Assembly (NCBI RefSeq): GCF_014284335.1
Contig: NZ_JACOGF010000010.1
Span: 62,001 to 126,000 of the forward strand
Length of the DNA: 64,000 nucleotides
Reading direction: 5' to 3'
From: Undibacterium hunanense
Lineage (GTDB): Bacteria; Pseudomonadota; Gammaproteobacteria; Burkholderiales; Burkholderiaceae_D
In this document: positions 36,906-46,915 of the stretch, in pieces
Position numbering within the stretch: the first letter of the stretch is position 1
How the letters are laid out: every line of letters begins with the position of its first letter
Made by a program: the position numbers and the translations under genes
The notes under the pieces: model-generated
Told to the model about the DNA's origin: nothing
Seen by the model: only the letters and a program-made list of their open reading frames with translations
Databases searched by the model: none

Positions 36906-37790
36906 ATGAATAAAATCGATGCACTCAACAGCATAGCCGAACAAGCACAACGCGGAGAACTGGTGTTCCCGACGAATGTGGCGGCTTCCCTCAAGCTTCA
37001 ACAAACGCTGGATGACCCGGATTGCAGTATTGATACGGCCACCAAGCTGGTACTGAACGAGCCCTTTCTTGCCGCCCGGATGGTGGCGATTGCCAATTCT
37101 GCGGCCTATAGCCGGGGTAGCGACGTCACCAATGTCAAGGCAGCCATCAACCGGCTGGGGTTTCGTACCTTGCGTGCCGTCGTGGCGTCACTAGTCGTAC
37201 GACAACTAGCTGGCACCAGCAAGAACAAGCAATTGCAGATCATGACCAACAAGCTGTGGGAACATACGGCCCAGGTGGCTGCCCTGTCTCAGGTGATTGC
37301 ACGTCGCATTACCAAGCTTGACCCTGACACCGCCATGTTTGCCGGTATCGTGCATGAGGTGGGTAATTTTTACCTGCTGTCGCGGGTGGATGAATATCCA
37401 TCACTGATAGAACGTGATCTGCCTGCCCCGGATTCCAGCCCTGATGATTTGCCGTCTTTTTCGGATACCATCATCGACCGTGAATCGTCAGAAACCCAAA
37501 TCGGTTCTGCCGTCATACAAAGCCTGAAGTTGCCACAGGCCGTGGTAGAAGCGGTGCAAGCCCTGTGGTTTGGCTTGCGTGCCATGCCACCAGAGACCCT
37601 GGGTGATACCCTGCTGCTGGCAAACGAACTGGCTACCACGCATTCCCCCATGGACATTCATTCCTACGCCGAAGAATCAGAACAGTATTCATCAGAAATT
37701 GATTTCGTCGTCGGTGATGGTACGCTCAACAGCATCCTTGAGGAATCGGAAGAAGAAGTCAAAACCCTGGCTGCCGCCTTGCTGGTCTGA
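36906..37790 (+). CDS. HDOD domain protein
   Basis: This is a protein of about 294 residues consisting of one HDOD domain, an output module found in bacterial signalling proteins. Visible are FPTNVAASLKLQQTLDDPD, LVLNEPFLAARMVAIANSAAY near 45-65, INRLGFRTLRAVVASLV and a central FAGIVHEVGNF. HDOD lacks the HD metal residues of true phosphodiesterases. GTG 36888 is a possible earlier start. It is followed by a strong terminator. The target pathway is unknown. Confidence 0.82.
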   Translation: MNKIDALNSIAEQAQRGELVFPTNVAASLKLQQTLDDPDCSIDTATKLVLNEPFLAARMVAIANSAAYSRGSDVTNVKAAINRLGFRTLRAVVASLVVRQLAGTSKNKQLQIMTNKLWEHTAQVAALSQVIARRITKLDPDTAMFAGIVHEVGNFYLLSRVDEYPSLIERDLPAPDSSPDDLPSFSDTIIDRESSETQIGSAVIQSLKLPQAVVEAVQALWFGLRAMPPETLGDTLLLANELATTHSPMDIHSYAEESEQYSSEIDFVVGDGTLNSILEESEEEVKTLAAALLV

Positions 37791-37804
37791 ACCAATCCAC
37801 ATTA

Positions 37805-37845
37805 AAAAAGGGAAGGCAGCTATTGCTCCCTCCCTTTTTGTTTTA
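37805..37845 (+). terminator. Rho-independent terminator
   Basis: AAAAAGGGA (37805-37813) pairs with TCCCTTTTT (37831-37839), followed by GTTTT. It sits between the convergent HDOD and prpE genes and could stop both. Confidence 0.7.
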
Positions 37846-37870
37846 GGGCGCGTCCTGGTTCATCAGCCGT

Positions 37871-39760
37871 TCAGGCTTTCAATGCAGCCATAATTTGCTG
37901 CAATGAAGATGGATCTTCTATCGTCGTCAAATCACCGGCATCACGCCCTTCACAGATCGCCTGTATCGAACGGCGCAATAATTTGCCGGAGCGGGTTTTC
38001 GGCAGCATGCTGACAAAATGCACGCGTGCAGGCCGGGCTACGCCACCGAGTTGCTTGTCAACGACACCCATCACTTCCCCTTCCAGTACACGCTTTTGTT
38101 CTGGCGTCGCGGCCAATTCTGGATGCCTGAGTATCGCAAAAGCCACCGCTACCTGACCTTTGAGCTTGTCTTCCACCCCAACCACCGCCACTTCAGAAAT
38201 TTGCGGATGACTGGAAATACTTTCTTCTATCTCGCGTGTGCCCAGGCGGTGTCCCGCAACATTGATGACGTCATCGGTACGTCCGAGGATGAAGTAATAA
38301 CCATCCGCATCCCGGATACCCCAGTCAAAGGTGGAATACAACTGCTCGAGCGAAAAATTGGACCAGTAGGTTTGTACAAAACGCTGGTCATCCCCATACA
38401 CGGTCTGCATGCAACCTGGTGGCAAAGGTCCCTTGATGGCGACCACGCCTTTTTCATTGACACCACATTCCGCACCGGTGTTTTCATTGATGATGCGCAC
38501 GTCATAACCATACATGGCAATACCCGGGCTGCCCAGTCGGGTCGCAGTCTGTTCCACGCCACGTGCCACAGTCAAAATTGGCCAGCCGGTTTCGGTCTGC
38601 CAGTAATTATCGATGATGGATACACCCAGTTCATCAGCGATCCAGCTGGACGTGGTTTCATCCAGTGGTTCACCAGCCAGGTACAGGGCTTTCAGTGAAG
38701 ACAGGTCATATTTACGCATCAGCTCAGGCGGATGTTTCTTCAAGACCCGCACGGCAGTCGGTGCTGAAAACATGCGTGTTACCTTGTACTTTTCAACGAT
38801 GCTCCACCAGATGCCCGCATCCGGACGTATCGGCGTGCCTTCATACATGATGGTGGCCATACCGGCAATCAAGGGACCATAGACGATGTAGGAATGCCCT
38901 ACCACCCAGCCTATGTCCGATGTTGCAAAATAGGTTTCTCCCGGATTGGCACAGAAGATCTGTTTCATCGATGAAGCCAGTGCCACCGCATAACCACCGA
39001 CATCGCGTTGCACACCCTTGGGCTTGCCAGTAGTGCCGGACGTGTACAGGATATATGACATGGCATTCGAATCCAGCCAGGTAACAGCTACCTGCGCATC
39101 CATGTGTTGTGTCCTGGCTGTCGCATAATCGACATCACTCCCTGCCACCAGTTGCATGGCATCCAGACCGCGGTTCACCAGCAAGACATGGGCGGGTTTG
39201 TGTTCAGCCAGTGCAATAGCTTCATCCAGCAAGGGTTTATAAGGCACAGCCTTGCCACCGCGCATACCGGCATCGGCTGATACCACCAGCACTGGCCTGG
39301 CATCATCAATCCGCGTGCCCAGGCTTTTTGAGGCAAAGCCACCAAACACGACCGAATGCACGGCACCTATGCGGGCACAGGCCAGCATGGCAAAAGCTGC
39401 TTCGGCGATCATGGGCATATAGATCAATACCCTGTCACCCTGCTTGACCCCCAGGTCCAGCATGATGGCCGCCATGCGCTGCACCTCGGTGTGCAGTTCG
39501 GCAAAACTATAGGTTTTTTCGGTATCGGTTTCGGTAGAAATGGCGATCAGCGCCGGCTGATCTGCTTGCGTCGCCAGCCAGCGGTCCACCGCGTTGTAGC
39601 AGAGATTGGTTTCACCTCCAACAAACCATTTTGCAAATGGTGGCTTGCTGTAATCGAGCACCTGCTCATAAGGCTTGTGCCAGTCTATCAACTGCGCTTC
39701 TTTGCTCCAGAACCCTTGCGGGTCTTGTATCGATTCCTGATAAAACGCTGCGTAAGTCAT
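37871..39760 (-). CDS. prpE: Propionyl-CoA synthetase
   Basis: This 629-residue AMP-forming acyl-CoA synthetase turns propionate into propionyl-CoA, the entry step of the 2-methylcitrate cycle. Motifs: the P-loop-like SYILYTSGTTGKPKG, the adenylation motif NYWQTETGWPI, and the C-terminal PKTRSGKLLRRSI whose Lys is the acylation-sensitive catalytic residue. The start at 39760 has AGGAGACAGC upstream. It is the last gene of the prp operon, separated from prpF by 243 bases that contain a dispersed repeat. It may therefore have reduced or separate expression. Close acetyl-CoA synthetase homologues exist, but the prp context supports PrpE. Confidence 0.93.
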   Translation of the reverse strand: MTYAAFYQESIQDPQGFWSKEAQLIDWHKPYEQVLDYSKPPFAKWFVGGETNLCYNAVDRWLATQADQPALIAISTETDTEKTYSFAELHTEVQRMAAIMLDLGVKQGDRVLIYMPMIAEAAFAMLACARIGAVHSVVFGGFASKSLGTRIDDARPVLVVSADAGMRGGKAVPYKPLLDEAIALAEHKPAHVLLVNRGLDAMQLVAGSDVDYATARTQHMDAQVAVTWLDSNAMSYILYTSGTTGKPKGVQRDVGGYAVALASSMKQIFCANPGETYFATSDIGWVVGHSYIVYGPLIAGMATIMYEGTPIRPDAGIWWSIVEKYKVTRMFSAPTAVRVLKKHPPELMRKYDLSSLKALYLAGEPLDETTSSWIADELGVSIIDNYWQTETGWPILTVARGVEQTATRLGSPGIAMYGYDVRIINENTGAECGVNEKGVVAIKGPLPPGCMQTVYGDDQRFVQTYWSNFSLEQLYSTFDWGIRDADGYYFILGRTDDVINVAGHRLGTREIEESISSHPQISEVAVVGVEDKLKGQVAVAFAILRHPELAATPEQKRVLEGEVMGVVDKQLGGVARPARVHFVSMLPKTRSGKLLRRSIQAICEGRDAGDLTTIEDPSSLQQIMAALKA

Positions 39761-39904
39761 GCTGTCTCCTGTTTTTCGCAAAATGTTTTTACCTGTCACG
39801 ACAACGCTTTCAGCTTATTTTTTTATTCTTGAACAGCAGCGCTGGTGCGTGACCCTGCCTGCACCTTGCGGCGCATAAATGCTCACAATTCAAAATTTTT
39901 TAAT

Positions 39905-40005
39905 AGGGCTTGTGCAAAATTGTCCCAACAAGGCGCAGCGACGAAGACAGTACTTTAGTACGGCTAGGAGCTGCAACGCAGTTGGGGCGGTTTTGCGCAA
40001 GTCCT
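39905..40005. repeat. 101-bp palindromic dispersed element, copy A
   Basis: The terminal repeats AGGGCTTGTGCAAAA and TTTTGCGCAAGTCCT are inverted, with a central palindrome CAGTACTTTAGTAC. It matches the reverse complement of 36675-36775. Its right end abuts, and slightly overlaps, the prpF stop codon. Confidence 0.8.
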
Positions 40006-41188
40006 ATGTTGGTGGAATTCGCACCCAGCCTTCCATGAGCACCCGCGCGCTGCGGCTCATGATGGCCTTGGTGACACTCCATTCGCCATTGACCTGTGTA
40101 GCCTCAGCCCCTACCCGCAAAGTGCCGGACGGGTGACCAAAACGCACAGCAGTGCGTGCACCACCGCCAGCAGCGAGGTTCACTAGGGTGCCCGGTATCG
40201 CTGCCGCAGTACCAATCGCCACGGCTGCCGTACCCATCATCGCATGGTGCAGTTTGCCCATGGACAGGGCGCGTACCAGCAAATCCACATCAGCAGCCTG
40301 GACTTGCTTGCCACTTGAAGAAGTATAGTCAGCCGGTTTGGCAACAAAGGCCACCTTGGGTGTGTGCTGACGTTGTGCGGCTTCGCTGATATCCTTGATC
40401 AGCCCCATGCGCAATGCGCCATACGCACGTATGGTTTCAAACATGTTCAACGCCTTGGCATCACTATTGATGGCGTCCTGCAATTCGGTACCGGTATAGT
40501 CTATCGCCTCTGCATTCACAAAGATCGTGGGAATACCGGCGTTGATCATGGTCGCTTTGAGCGTACCCACACCTGGCACGTCAAGATCATCAACCAGATT
40601 ACCGGTCGGGAACATGGAGCCACCAGCGCCCTCTTCATCTGCTGCCGGGTCCATGAATTCAAGCTGGACTTCTGCTGCCGGAAAGGTCACGCCATCCAGC
40701 TCAAAATCACCCGTCTCTTGCACTGCCCCATCAGTCACCGGCACATGGGCAATGATGGTTTTGCTGATATTCGCCTGCCAGACACGGATGGTGGCTATGC
40801 CGTTTTGCGGCACACGTTCAGCATCGACCAGCCCGGCACTGATGGCAAAGGCACCGACAGCGGCAGACAGGTTGCCGCAATTGCCGCTCCAGTCTACAAA
40901 AGCCTTGTCTATAGCTACCTGACCAAACAGGTAATCAACATCATGATCCGGCTTGCTGCTTTTGGACAGGATGACGGTTTTGCTGGTGCTGGAAGTTGCA
41001 CCACCCATGCCATCGATCTGTTTACCATAAGGATCGGGGCTGCCTATCACACGCAACAACAAGGCATCGCGTGCGGCGCCCGGCTGTTGGGCAGCTTCGG
41101 GCAAATCCTGCAGGCGGAAAAACACGCCCTTGCTGGTGCCGCCGCGCATATACGTCGCCGGGATTTTGATCTGTGGAAGATGGGCCAT
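40004..41188 (-). CDS. prpF: 2-methylaconitate cis-trans isomerase
   Basis: This is a 394-residue PrpF. It isomerises 2-methylaconitate so that AcnB or another aconitase can hydrate it, and it is always found with AcnD. Typical sequence: PATYMRGGTSKGVFFRL at the N-terminus, DPYGKQIDGMGGATSSTSK, DWSGNCGNLSAAVGAFA and the C-terminal GGGARTAVRFGHPSG. The start at 41188 is chosen over the longer frame. It lies 77 bases after acnD. The stop codon is overlapped by the 101-bp repeat. Confidence 0.93.
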   Translation of the reverse strand: MAHLPQIKIPATYMRGGTSKGVFFRLQDLPEAAQQPGAARDALLLRVIGSPDPYGKQIDGMGGATSSTSKTVILSKSSKPDHDVDYLFGQVAIDKAFVDWSGNCGNLSAAVGAFAISAGLVDAERVPQNGIATIRVWQANISKTIIAHVPVTDGAVQETGDFELDGVTFPAAEVQLEFMDPAADEEGAGGSMFPTGNLVDDLDVPGVGTLKATMINAGIPTIFVNAEAIDYTGTELQDAINSDAKALNMFETIRAYGALRMGLIKDISEAAQRQHTPKVAFVAKPADYTSSSGKQVQAADVDLLVRALSMGKLHHAMMGTAAVAIGTAAAIPGTLVNLAAGGGARTAVRFGHPSGTLRVGAEATQVNGEWSVTKAIMSRSARVLMEGWVRIPPT

Positions 41189-41265
41189 GTATTTACTCTT
41201 TAAAATTTGAATCATATGCAGCACTACTCTATCAAGACTAGCGCTTGCAAACAGTATCAGTGAAA

Positions 41266-43860
41266 TTATGCAGCCTTGGCAGACTCCAGAAAGTCTTGCG
41301 CAAAACGCTGCAAGACACCACCGGCTTCATAAATCGACACTTCTTCTGCCGTATCCAGGCGGCACAGCACAGGCACGGCCACTGATTCACCATTCTTGCG
41401 GTTGATGATCAGGGTCAGGGTTGCGCGTGGCATGCGATCACCGATGACGTCAAAGGTTTCTGTGCCGTCTATGTTCAGCGTCAGACGGTTCACGCCCGGC
41501 AAAAATTCCAGTGGCAAGACACCCATGCCGACCAGGTTGGTGCGGTGTATGCGCTCGAAACCTTCAGCAACAATCACTTCTACACCGGCCAGACGCACAC
41601 CCTTGGCCGCCCAGTCACGTGAAGAACCCTGGCCATAATCGGCACCAGCGATTACGATCAAAGGCTGCTTGCGTTCCATGTAAGTTTCGATCGCTTCCCA
41701 CATGCGCGTGATCTGACCTTCTGGCTCTATACGTGCCAGTGAACCTGCCTTGACCTTGCCATCAACGACGACCATTTCATTCTTCAGTGTCGGGTTGGCA
41801 AAGGTGGCGCGTTGTGCTGTTAAATGATCACCACGATGGGTTGCATAAGAATTGAAATCTTCTTCTGGCAAACCCATTTTGGCCAGGTATTCACCAGCGG
41901 CACTGTCGAGCATGATGGCATTTGATGGTGACAGATGGTCAGTCGTGATATTGTCACCCAAGACTGCCAGCGCACGCATGCCCTTCATGCTGCGTGCGCC
42001 GGCCAGTGCACCTTCCCAATATGGTGGACGGCGGATATAGGTAGTCTGTGGACGCCAGTCATACAGAGGGCTGACTTTTTCACCATCATCTGCCTGCCTG
42101 GCAAACATGGGGATATAGACCTTGCGGAATTGCTCAGGCTTGACGCTGGCAGCAACCACGGCATCAATTTCTTCATCCGTAGGCCAGATATCTTTCAAGG
42201 TCACCGGCTTGCCAGATGCATCCAGGCCCAGCACATCTTTCTCGATATCAAAACGTATCGTGCCAGCAATCGCATATGCCACGACCAGCGGTGGCGAAGC
42301 CAGGAAAGCTTGTTGCGCATACGGGTGGATGCGGCCATCAAAATTGCGGTTACCCGACAACACAGCCGTCGCATACAGATCACGGTCTATGATTTCTTTC
42401 TGGATGACAGGGTCAAGCGCACCGGACATGCCATTGCAGGATGTGCAAGCATAGGCAACCACACCAAAGCCCAGTTGCTCCAGTTCCGGCATCAAATTAG
42501 CTTCTTCCAGGTACAGGGTCACGGCCTTGGAACCCGGGGCCAGTGAACTCTTGACCCAGGGCTTGCGCGTCAGGCCCAGCTTGTTGGCATTGCGTGCCAG
42601 CAAACCTGCGGCCACCATATTGCGTGGGTTATTGGTATTGGTGCAACTGGTGATGGCAGCAATGATGACTGCGCCGTCAGGCATGAGGCCAGGCTCATTT
42701 TCTACCGTACCACTGATGCCGCGTGCAGCCAGCTCAGACGTTGGTACACGTTTATGCGGGTTAGACGGGCCAGCGATGTTGCGCACAACAGAAGACAGAT
42801 CAAACTTCAGTACGCGTTCATATTCTGCATTCTTCAGGGTATCTGCCCACAGGCCAGTTTCCTTGGCATAGGTTTCTACCAGCTTGACCAATTCATCATC
42901 ACGGCCTGTGAGTTTCAGGTATTTGATGGTTTGTTCATCGATGTAGAACATGGCGGCAGTGGAACCAAATTCTGGTGCCATATTGGAAATGGTAGCGCGG
43001 TCACCCAGGGTCAGGTGGGATGCACCTTCGCCATAAAATTCCAGGTAAGACGAGACCACTTTTTGATTGCGCAAGAATTCTGTCAATGCCAATACCGTGT
43101 CTGTTGCAGTGATGCCTTCCTGCGGCTTGCCGGTCAGTTCTACGCCGATGATGTCTGGCAAACGCATCCAGGATGCACGACCGAGCATGACGCTTTCTGC
43201 TTCCAGTCCACCGACACCAATCGCGATCACACCCAGCGCATCCACCATAGGCGTATGGCTGTCGGTACCGACCAGAGTATCCGGATAAGCCACGCCGTCT
43301 GTGACCTGTACGACTGGCGACATGCGTTCCAGATTGATCTGGTGCAGGATGCCATTACCTGGCGGGATCACATCGACATTCTTGAATGCCTTCTTGGTCC
43401 AGTTGATGAAGTCAAACCTGTCTTCATTGCGTCTGTCTTCAATGGCACGGTTTTTGTCGAAAGCATCCGGATCAAAACCACCGCATTCAACCGCCAGCGA
43501 ATGATCGACCACCAGTTGGGTAGGTACGACCGGATTGACCAGTGCCGGGTCACCACCCTGCAAGGCTATCGCATCGCGCAAGCCAGCCAGATCGACCAGC
43601 GCAGTTTGGCCGAGGATGTCATGACAAACCACCCGTGCCGGAAACCACGGAAAATCCAGGTCACGCTTGCGTTCTATGAACTGACGCAGGGAATCAGTCA
43701 GCGTTGCCGGATCGCAACGACGCACCAGGTTTTCTGCCAGTACGCGTGAAGTGTATGGCAGCTTGTCATAGGCACCTTTCACGATGGCATCTACTGCTTC
43801 ACGTGTATCAAAGTAATCCAGAGTAGTGCCGGGTAGTGGCTTGCGGAATTGAGTATTCAT
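41266..43860 (-). CDS. acnD: Fe/S-dependent 2-methylisocitrate dehydratase AcnD
   Basis: This 864-residue aconitase-family enzyme dehydrates 2-methylcitrate to 2-methylaconitate in the methylcitrate cycle. The cluster ligands are in SCTNTNNP and ACTSCNG (C-x2-C). The substrate loop and swivel domain are visible in GSSRDWAAKG near residue 740. Its length is typical of AcnD and distinct from PrpD. It lies between the GNAT gene and prpF. AcnD plus PrpF replaces PrpD in this operon type. Confidence 0.94.
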   Translation of the reverse strand: MNTQFRKPLPGTTLDYFDTREAVDAIVKGAYDKLPYTSRVLAENLVRRCDPATLTDSLRQFIERKRDLDFPWFPARVVCHDILGQTALVDLAGLRDAIALQGGDPALVNPVVPTQLVVDHSLAVECGGFDPDAFDKNRAIEDRRNEDRFDFINWTKKAFKNVDVIPPGNGILHQINLERMSPVVQVTDGVAYPDTLVGTDSHTPMVDALGVIAIGVGGLEAESVMLGRASWMRLPDIIGVELTGKPQEGITATDTVLALTEFLRNQKVVSSYLEFYGEGASHLTLGDRATISNMAPEFGSTAAMFYIDEQTIKYLKLTGRDDELVKLVETYAKETGLWADTLKNAEYERVLKFDLSSVVRNIAGPSNPHKRVPTSELAARGISGTVENEPGLMPDGAVIIAAITSCTNTNNPRNMVAAGLLARNANKLGLTRKPWVKSSLAPGSKAVTLYLEEANLMPELEQLGFGVVAYACTSCNGMSGALDPVIQKEIIDRDLYATAVLSGNRNFDGRIHPYAQQAFLASPPLVVAYAIAGTIRFDIEKDVLGLDASGKPVTLKDIWPTDEEIDAVVAASVKPEQFRKVYIPMFARQADDGEKVSPLYDWRPQTTYIRRPPYWEGALAGARSMKGMRALAVLGDNITTDHLSPSNAIMLDSAAGEYLAKMGLPEEDFNSYATHRGDHLTAQRATFANPTLKNEMVVVDGKVKAGSLARIEPEGQITRMWEAIETYMERKQPLIVIAGADYGQGSSRDWAAKGVRLAGVEVIVAEGFERIHRTNLVGMGVLPLEFLPGVNRLTLNIDGTETFDVIGDRMPRATLTLIINRKNGESVAVPVLCRLDTAEEVSIYEAGGVLQRFAQDFLESAKAA

Positions 43861-43928
43861 GGCTCGCTATTTTTTTCGCTATTTTTTAAATATTAGTATT
43901 CGGTGTTCAGAAGAGATCAGGCAACAAC

Positions 43929-44402
43929 TCAGAGCTGCAACTTGAAACCTTCATGTGACGCGGTGAAACCCATGCTTCCATAGAACCTGTGTGCCTGTAT
44001 GCGTTTTTTATCGCTGGTCAGTTGCACCAGTTGGCAACCGCGCTCACGTGCCAGAGCTATGGCCTGCTCTATGAACCAGTGGCCTATGCCCTGCCCGCGC
44101 AAGTAGCCATCAACCCGCACGCTTTCTATCATGGCGCGGGTAGAACCTTTTCTGCTCAGACCTGGGATGAAAGTGACCTGCTGCATGGCGATGATGCGAC
44201 CATCCAGCTCGGCCACCATAAGAAACTGATTGTTATCGGCTGTTATGCGTTCAAAAGCTTCGGCATAACATGCGTCCTCCGAGCCCACGCCTTCACGGTT
44301 CTTGCCCAGGTCATCATCGGCGATGAGCTCCAGCAGGCGCGGCAGATCCTGCCTCACAGCGCGTCTGACACTTAGCCGGGACAGGTCTGCCTGCTCTTTC
44401 AT
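43929..44402 (-). CDS. GNAT acetyltransferase inside the prp operon
   Basis: This is a 157-residue GNAT with a full acyl-CoA-binding core: IESVRVDGYLRGQGIGHWFI (RGQGIG loop) and ERGCQLVQLTSDKKRIQAHRFYGSMGF. It sits between prpC and acnD with gaps of 29 and 68 bases and AGAGG upstream, so it is expressed with the pathway. The family is common and of broad substrate use. Regulation of PrpE by lysine acylation is known in enterobacteria, so a role in protein acylation is possible here but not shown. Confidence 0.8.
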   Translation of the reverse strand: MKEQADLSRLSVRRAVRQDLPRLLELIADDDLGKNREGVGSEDACYAEAFERITADNNQFLMVAELDGRIIAMQQVTFIPGLSRKGSTRAMIESVRVDGYLRGQGIGHWFIEQAIALARERGCQLVQLTSDKKRIQAHRFYGSMGFTASHEGFKLQL

Positions 44403-44431
44403 ATTGCAACCTCTGGTTTGTTTATGTTTGC

Positions 44432-45580
44432 TTATTTACGTTTATTCAATGGAACAAATTTCAGGTCTTCAGGGCCTACATAATTGGCACTAGGACGAAT
44501 GATCTTGTTATCGATACGCTGCTCAATGATGTGTGCCGCCCAGCCTGATGTACGCGCAATCACGAATAAAGGCGTGAACATGGCAGTCGGCACACCCATC
44601 ATGTGATAGGACACGGCAGAGAACCAGTCCAGGTTAGGGAACATCTTTTTGATATCCCACATCACGGTTTCCAGTCGTTCAGCAATATCAAACATCTTCA
44701 TTGCGCCTGCTTCTTTGGACAGGCCGCGCGCCACTTCCTTGATGACCTTGTTACGTGGATCAGAGATCGTGTACACAGGGTGACCGAAACCGATCACCAC
44801 TTCCTTGTTTTCCACGCGCTTCTTGATATCCGCTTCTGCTTCATCCGGATTGTCGTAACGCTTCTGGATTTCAAACGCGACTTCATTCGCGCCACCGTGT
44901 TTAGGTCCACGCAAGGCACCAATCGCCCCGGTGATGGCTGAATGCATGTCAGAACCTGTACCGGCAATCACGCGACCGGTAAAGGTAGATGCATTGAATT
45001 CATGTTCTGCATACAGTATCAATGAAGTATGCATGGCTTTTTCCCACGAGGCACTTGGCTTTTCACCGTGCAGCAGATGCAGGAAATGGCCGCCTATGGA
45101 ATCATCATCGGTTTCGGTTTCTATGCGTTTGCCATTGTGGCTGTAATGGTACCAGTACAGCAGCATGGAACCCAGCGATGCCATCAGGCGGTCGGCAATA
45201 TCACGTGCGCCAGGAGTATTGTGGTCATCTTTTTCTGGCAATACGCAACCCAGCACAGATACGCCAGTACGCATCACATCCATAGGGTGCGATGACGCCG
45301 GCAGCCATTCCAGCGCTGCTTTCAAATTGGCTGGCAAGCCACGCAGGGCTTTCAGCTTGGCTTTATAGGCGCGCAGTTCGGCAGCGGTCGGCAATTTTCC
45401 ATGCACCAGCAAATGGGCAATTTCTTCAAACTCGCAGGCATCCGCCACGTCCAGAATATCGTAACCACGGTAATGCAGGTCATTCCCGGTTTTGCCTACG
45501 GTACACAGAGCAGTGTTGCCGGCAGTGACGCCAGACAGGGCGACGGATTTCTTGGGTTTGAAAGGAACTGCTTCAGTCAT
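44432..45580 (-). CDS. prpC: 2-methylcitrate synthase
   Basis: This is a 382-residue citrate-synthase-fold enzyme that condenses propionyl-CoA with oxaloacetate. Typical segments are [53 protein letters not shown] (catalytic His) and [15 protein letters not shown], with the Asp-containing ADIKKR region between. GGAG lies upstream of the ATG. Second gene of the prp operon; context and length distinguish it from housekeeping citrate synthase. Confidence 0.94.
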   Translation of the reverse strand: MTEAVPFKPKKSVALSGVTAGNTALCTVGKTGNDLHYRGYDILDVADACEFEEIAHLLVHGKLPTAAELRAYKAKLKALRGLPANLKAALEWLPASSHPMDVMRTGVSVLGCVLPEKDDHNTPGARDIADRLMASLGSMLLYWYHYSHNGKRIETETDDDSIGGHFLHLLHGEKPSASWEKAMHTSLILYAEHEFNASTFTGRVIAGTGSDMHSAITGAIGALRGPKHGGANEVAFEIQKRYDNPDEAEADIKKRVENKEVVIGFGHPVYTISDPRNKVIKEVARGLSKEAGAMKMFDIAERLETVMWDIKKMFPNLDWFSAVSYHMMGVPTAMFTPLFVIARTSGWAAHIIEQRIDNKIIRPSANYVGPEDLKFVPLNKRK

Positions 45581-45676
45581 GATTTTTTCTCCATTATTTC
45601 ATTAGAAGTGCTATTCCCATTGACTGGCTTGATGCAGCACAATAAGGGAACAGCCTATATACGTATTATTTACGTA

Positions 45677-46567
45677 CTATTTGGTCTTTTGCTGTGCAAA
45701 AAGGGCATCCAGCTTTTGTTCGAAATCGTGATAATTGATGCGTTCATACAATTCCATGCGGGTTTGCATGGTGTCGACGACATTTTTTTGCGTACCATCA
45801 CGACGTATCGCACCATAAACGTTTTCTGCTGCCTTGTTCATGGCGCGGAAAGCGGACAATGGATACAAGACCAGGCCCACATCCACTGCGGCCAGTTCCT
45901 CGACGGAATACAAAGGAGTCGCACCAAATTCAGTGATATTTGCCAGAATAGGCACTTTGACGGCATTGGCGAATTGCTTGTACATCGCCAGTTCAGTGAT
46001 CGCTTCCGGGAAGATCATGTCAGCGCCCGCCTCTACGCAAGCTTGCGCACGATCAATCGCTGCTTCCAGGCCTTCAACTGCCAGCGCATCGGTACGTGCC
46101 ATGATGACGAAATTGTCGTCAGTACGGGCATCGACGGCAGCTTTCACGCGATCTACCATTTCCTGCTTGCTGACGATTTCCTTGCCCGGACGATGGCCGC
46201 AACGCTTGGCACCCACCTGGTCTTCGATATGAATGGCAGCGGCACCAAACTTGATCATGGATTTGACGGTACGTGCCACATTGAAAGCGGAAGAGCCAAA
46301 ACCGGTATCAACATCCACCAGCAAAGGCAGGTCGCAGACATCGGTGATGCGACGCACGTCGGTCAGTACATCGTCAAGATTGGAAATACCAAGGTCTGGC
46401 AACCCAAGGGATCCGGCAGCAACACCGCCACCAGACAGGTAAATTGCCTTGAAACCGGCACGCTTTGCCAACAAGGCATGGTTGGCATTGATTGCGCCGA
46501 CGACTTGCAGAGGGGATTCTTCCTGCATCGCCTTGCGGAAGGCGGCACCTGCGGAGTATGTACTCAT
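45677..46567 (-). CDS. prpB: 2-methylisocitrate lyase
   Basis: This 296-residue PEP-mutase/isocitrate-lyase-fold enzyme splits 2-methylisocitrate into pyruvate and succinate. Motifs: [20 protein letters not shown] for Mg2+ binding and the active-site loop [12 protein letters not shown]. The length equals E. coli PrpB. It is the first gene of the operon. A sigma-54 promoter lies 44-58 bases upstream of its start, and PrpR is encoded divergently. Confidence 0.95.
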   Translation of the reverse strand: MSTYSAGAAFRKAMQEESPLQVVGAINANHALLAKRAGFKAIYLSGGGVAAGSLGLPDLGISNLDDVLTDVRRITDVCDLPLLVDVDTGFGSSAFNVARTVKSMIKFGAAAIHIEDQVGAKRCGHRPGKEIVSKQEMVDRVKAAVDARTDDNFVIMARTDALAVEGLEAAIDRAQACVEAGADMIFPEAITELAMYKQFANAVKVPILANITEFGATPLYSVEELAAVDVGLVLYPLSAFRAMNKAAENVYGAIRRDGTQKNVVDTMQTRMELYERINYHDFEQKLDALFAQQKTK

Positions 46568-46610
46568 GTGTATGCTTTCAGGTTAATGAACAGATTCTGG
46601 CAGGCACATT

Positions 46611-46625
46611 GCAATCGGCGTGCCA
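46611..46625 (-). promoter_or_regulatory. Sigma-54 (-24/-12) promoter of the prp operon
   Basis: On the minus strand the sequence is TGGCAC-GCCGA-TTGC, an exact match to the TGGCAC-N5-TTGC consensus. Transcription would begin near 46599, about 32 bases before the prpB start. The adjacent PrpR has the sigma-54 activator GAFTG motif. Confidence 0.9.
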
Positions 46626-46735
46626 CCTTTGACTACGTAGAGAGGCAGAAAAACTGAAATGCATACAAATCAACTACTTATCATTAAAAACCCTGAAACA
46701 GGGCTTGAGACAAATGGGCAATACGGCGCAGAATG

Positions 46736-46796
46736 ATGTTTCATATTAAAAACTGAAACAATATTGAAACATAAAATGAAACATAATTTGAAACAT
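46736..46796. promoter_or_regulatory. Tandem TGAAAC operator array (likely PrpR binding)
   Basis: An ATGTTTCA inverted half-site near 46736-46743 is followed by four direct TGAAAC units at 46754, 46765, 46777 and 46789, spaced 11, 12 and 12 bases. They lie about 110 bases upstream of the sigma-54 promoter, where an enhancer-binding protein would sit. Known PrpR sites are of the GTTTC/GAAAC kind, so PrpR is the likely ligand. Confidence 0.7.
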
Positions 46797-46915
46797 CAAT
46801 TAAAATGCCTTCTGAAACACGCAATCAGACAAATCTGCGACCAAAGCATGGCACAGGCACCCGACATCCAAGCAAAACACTGAAGACACCGAATACACTG
46901 AATACACTACCAACC

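Noticed and set aside
46805-46915. Longer PrpR start at 46805
   Set aside because: No ribosome site, low-complexity Thr/Pro/Asn sequence, and it touches the operator array.
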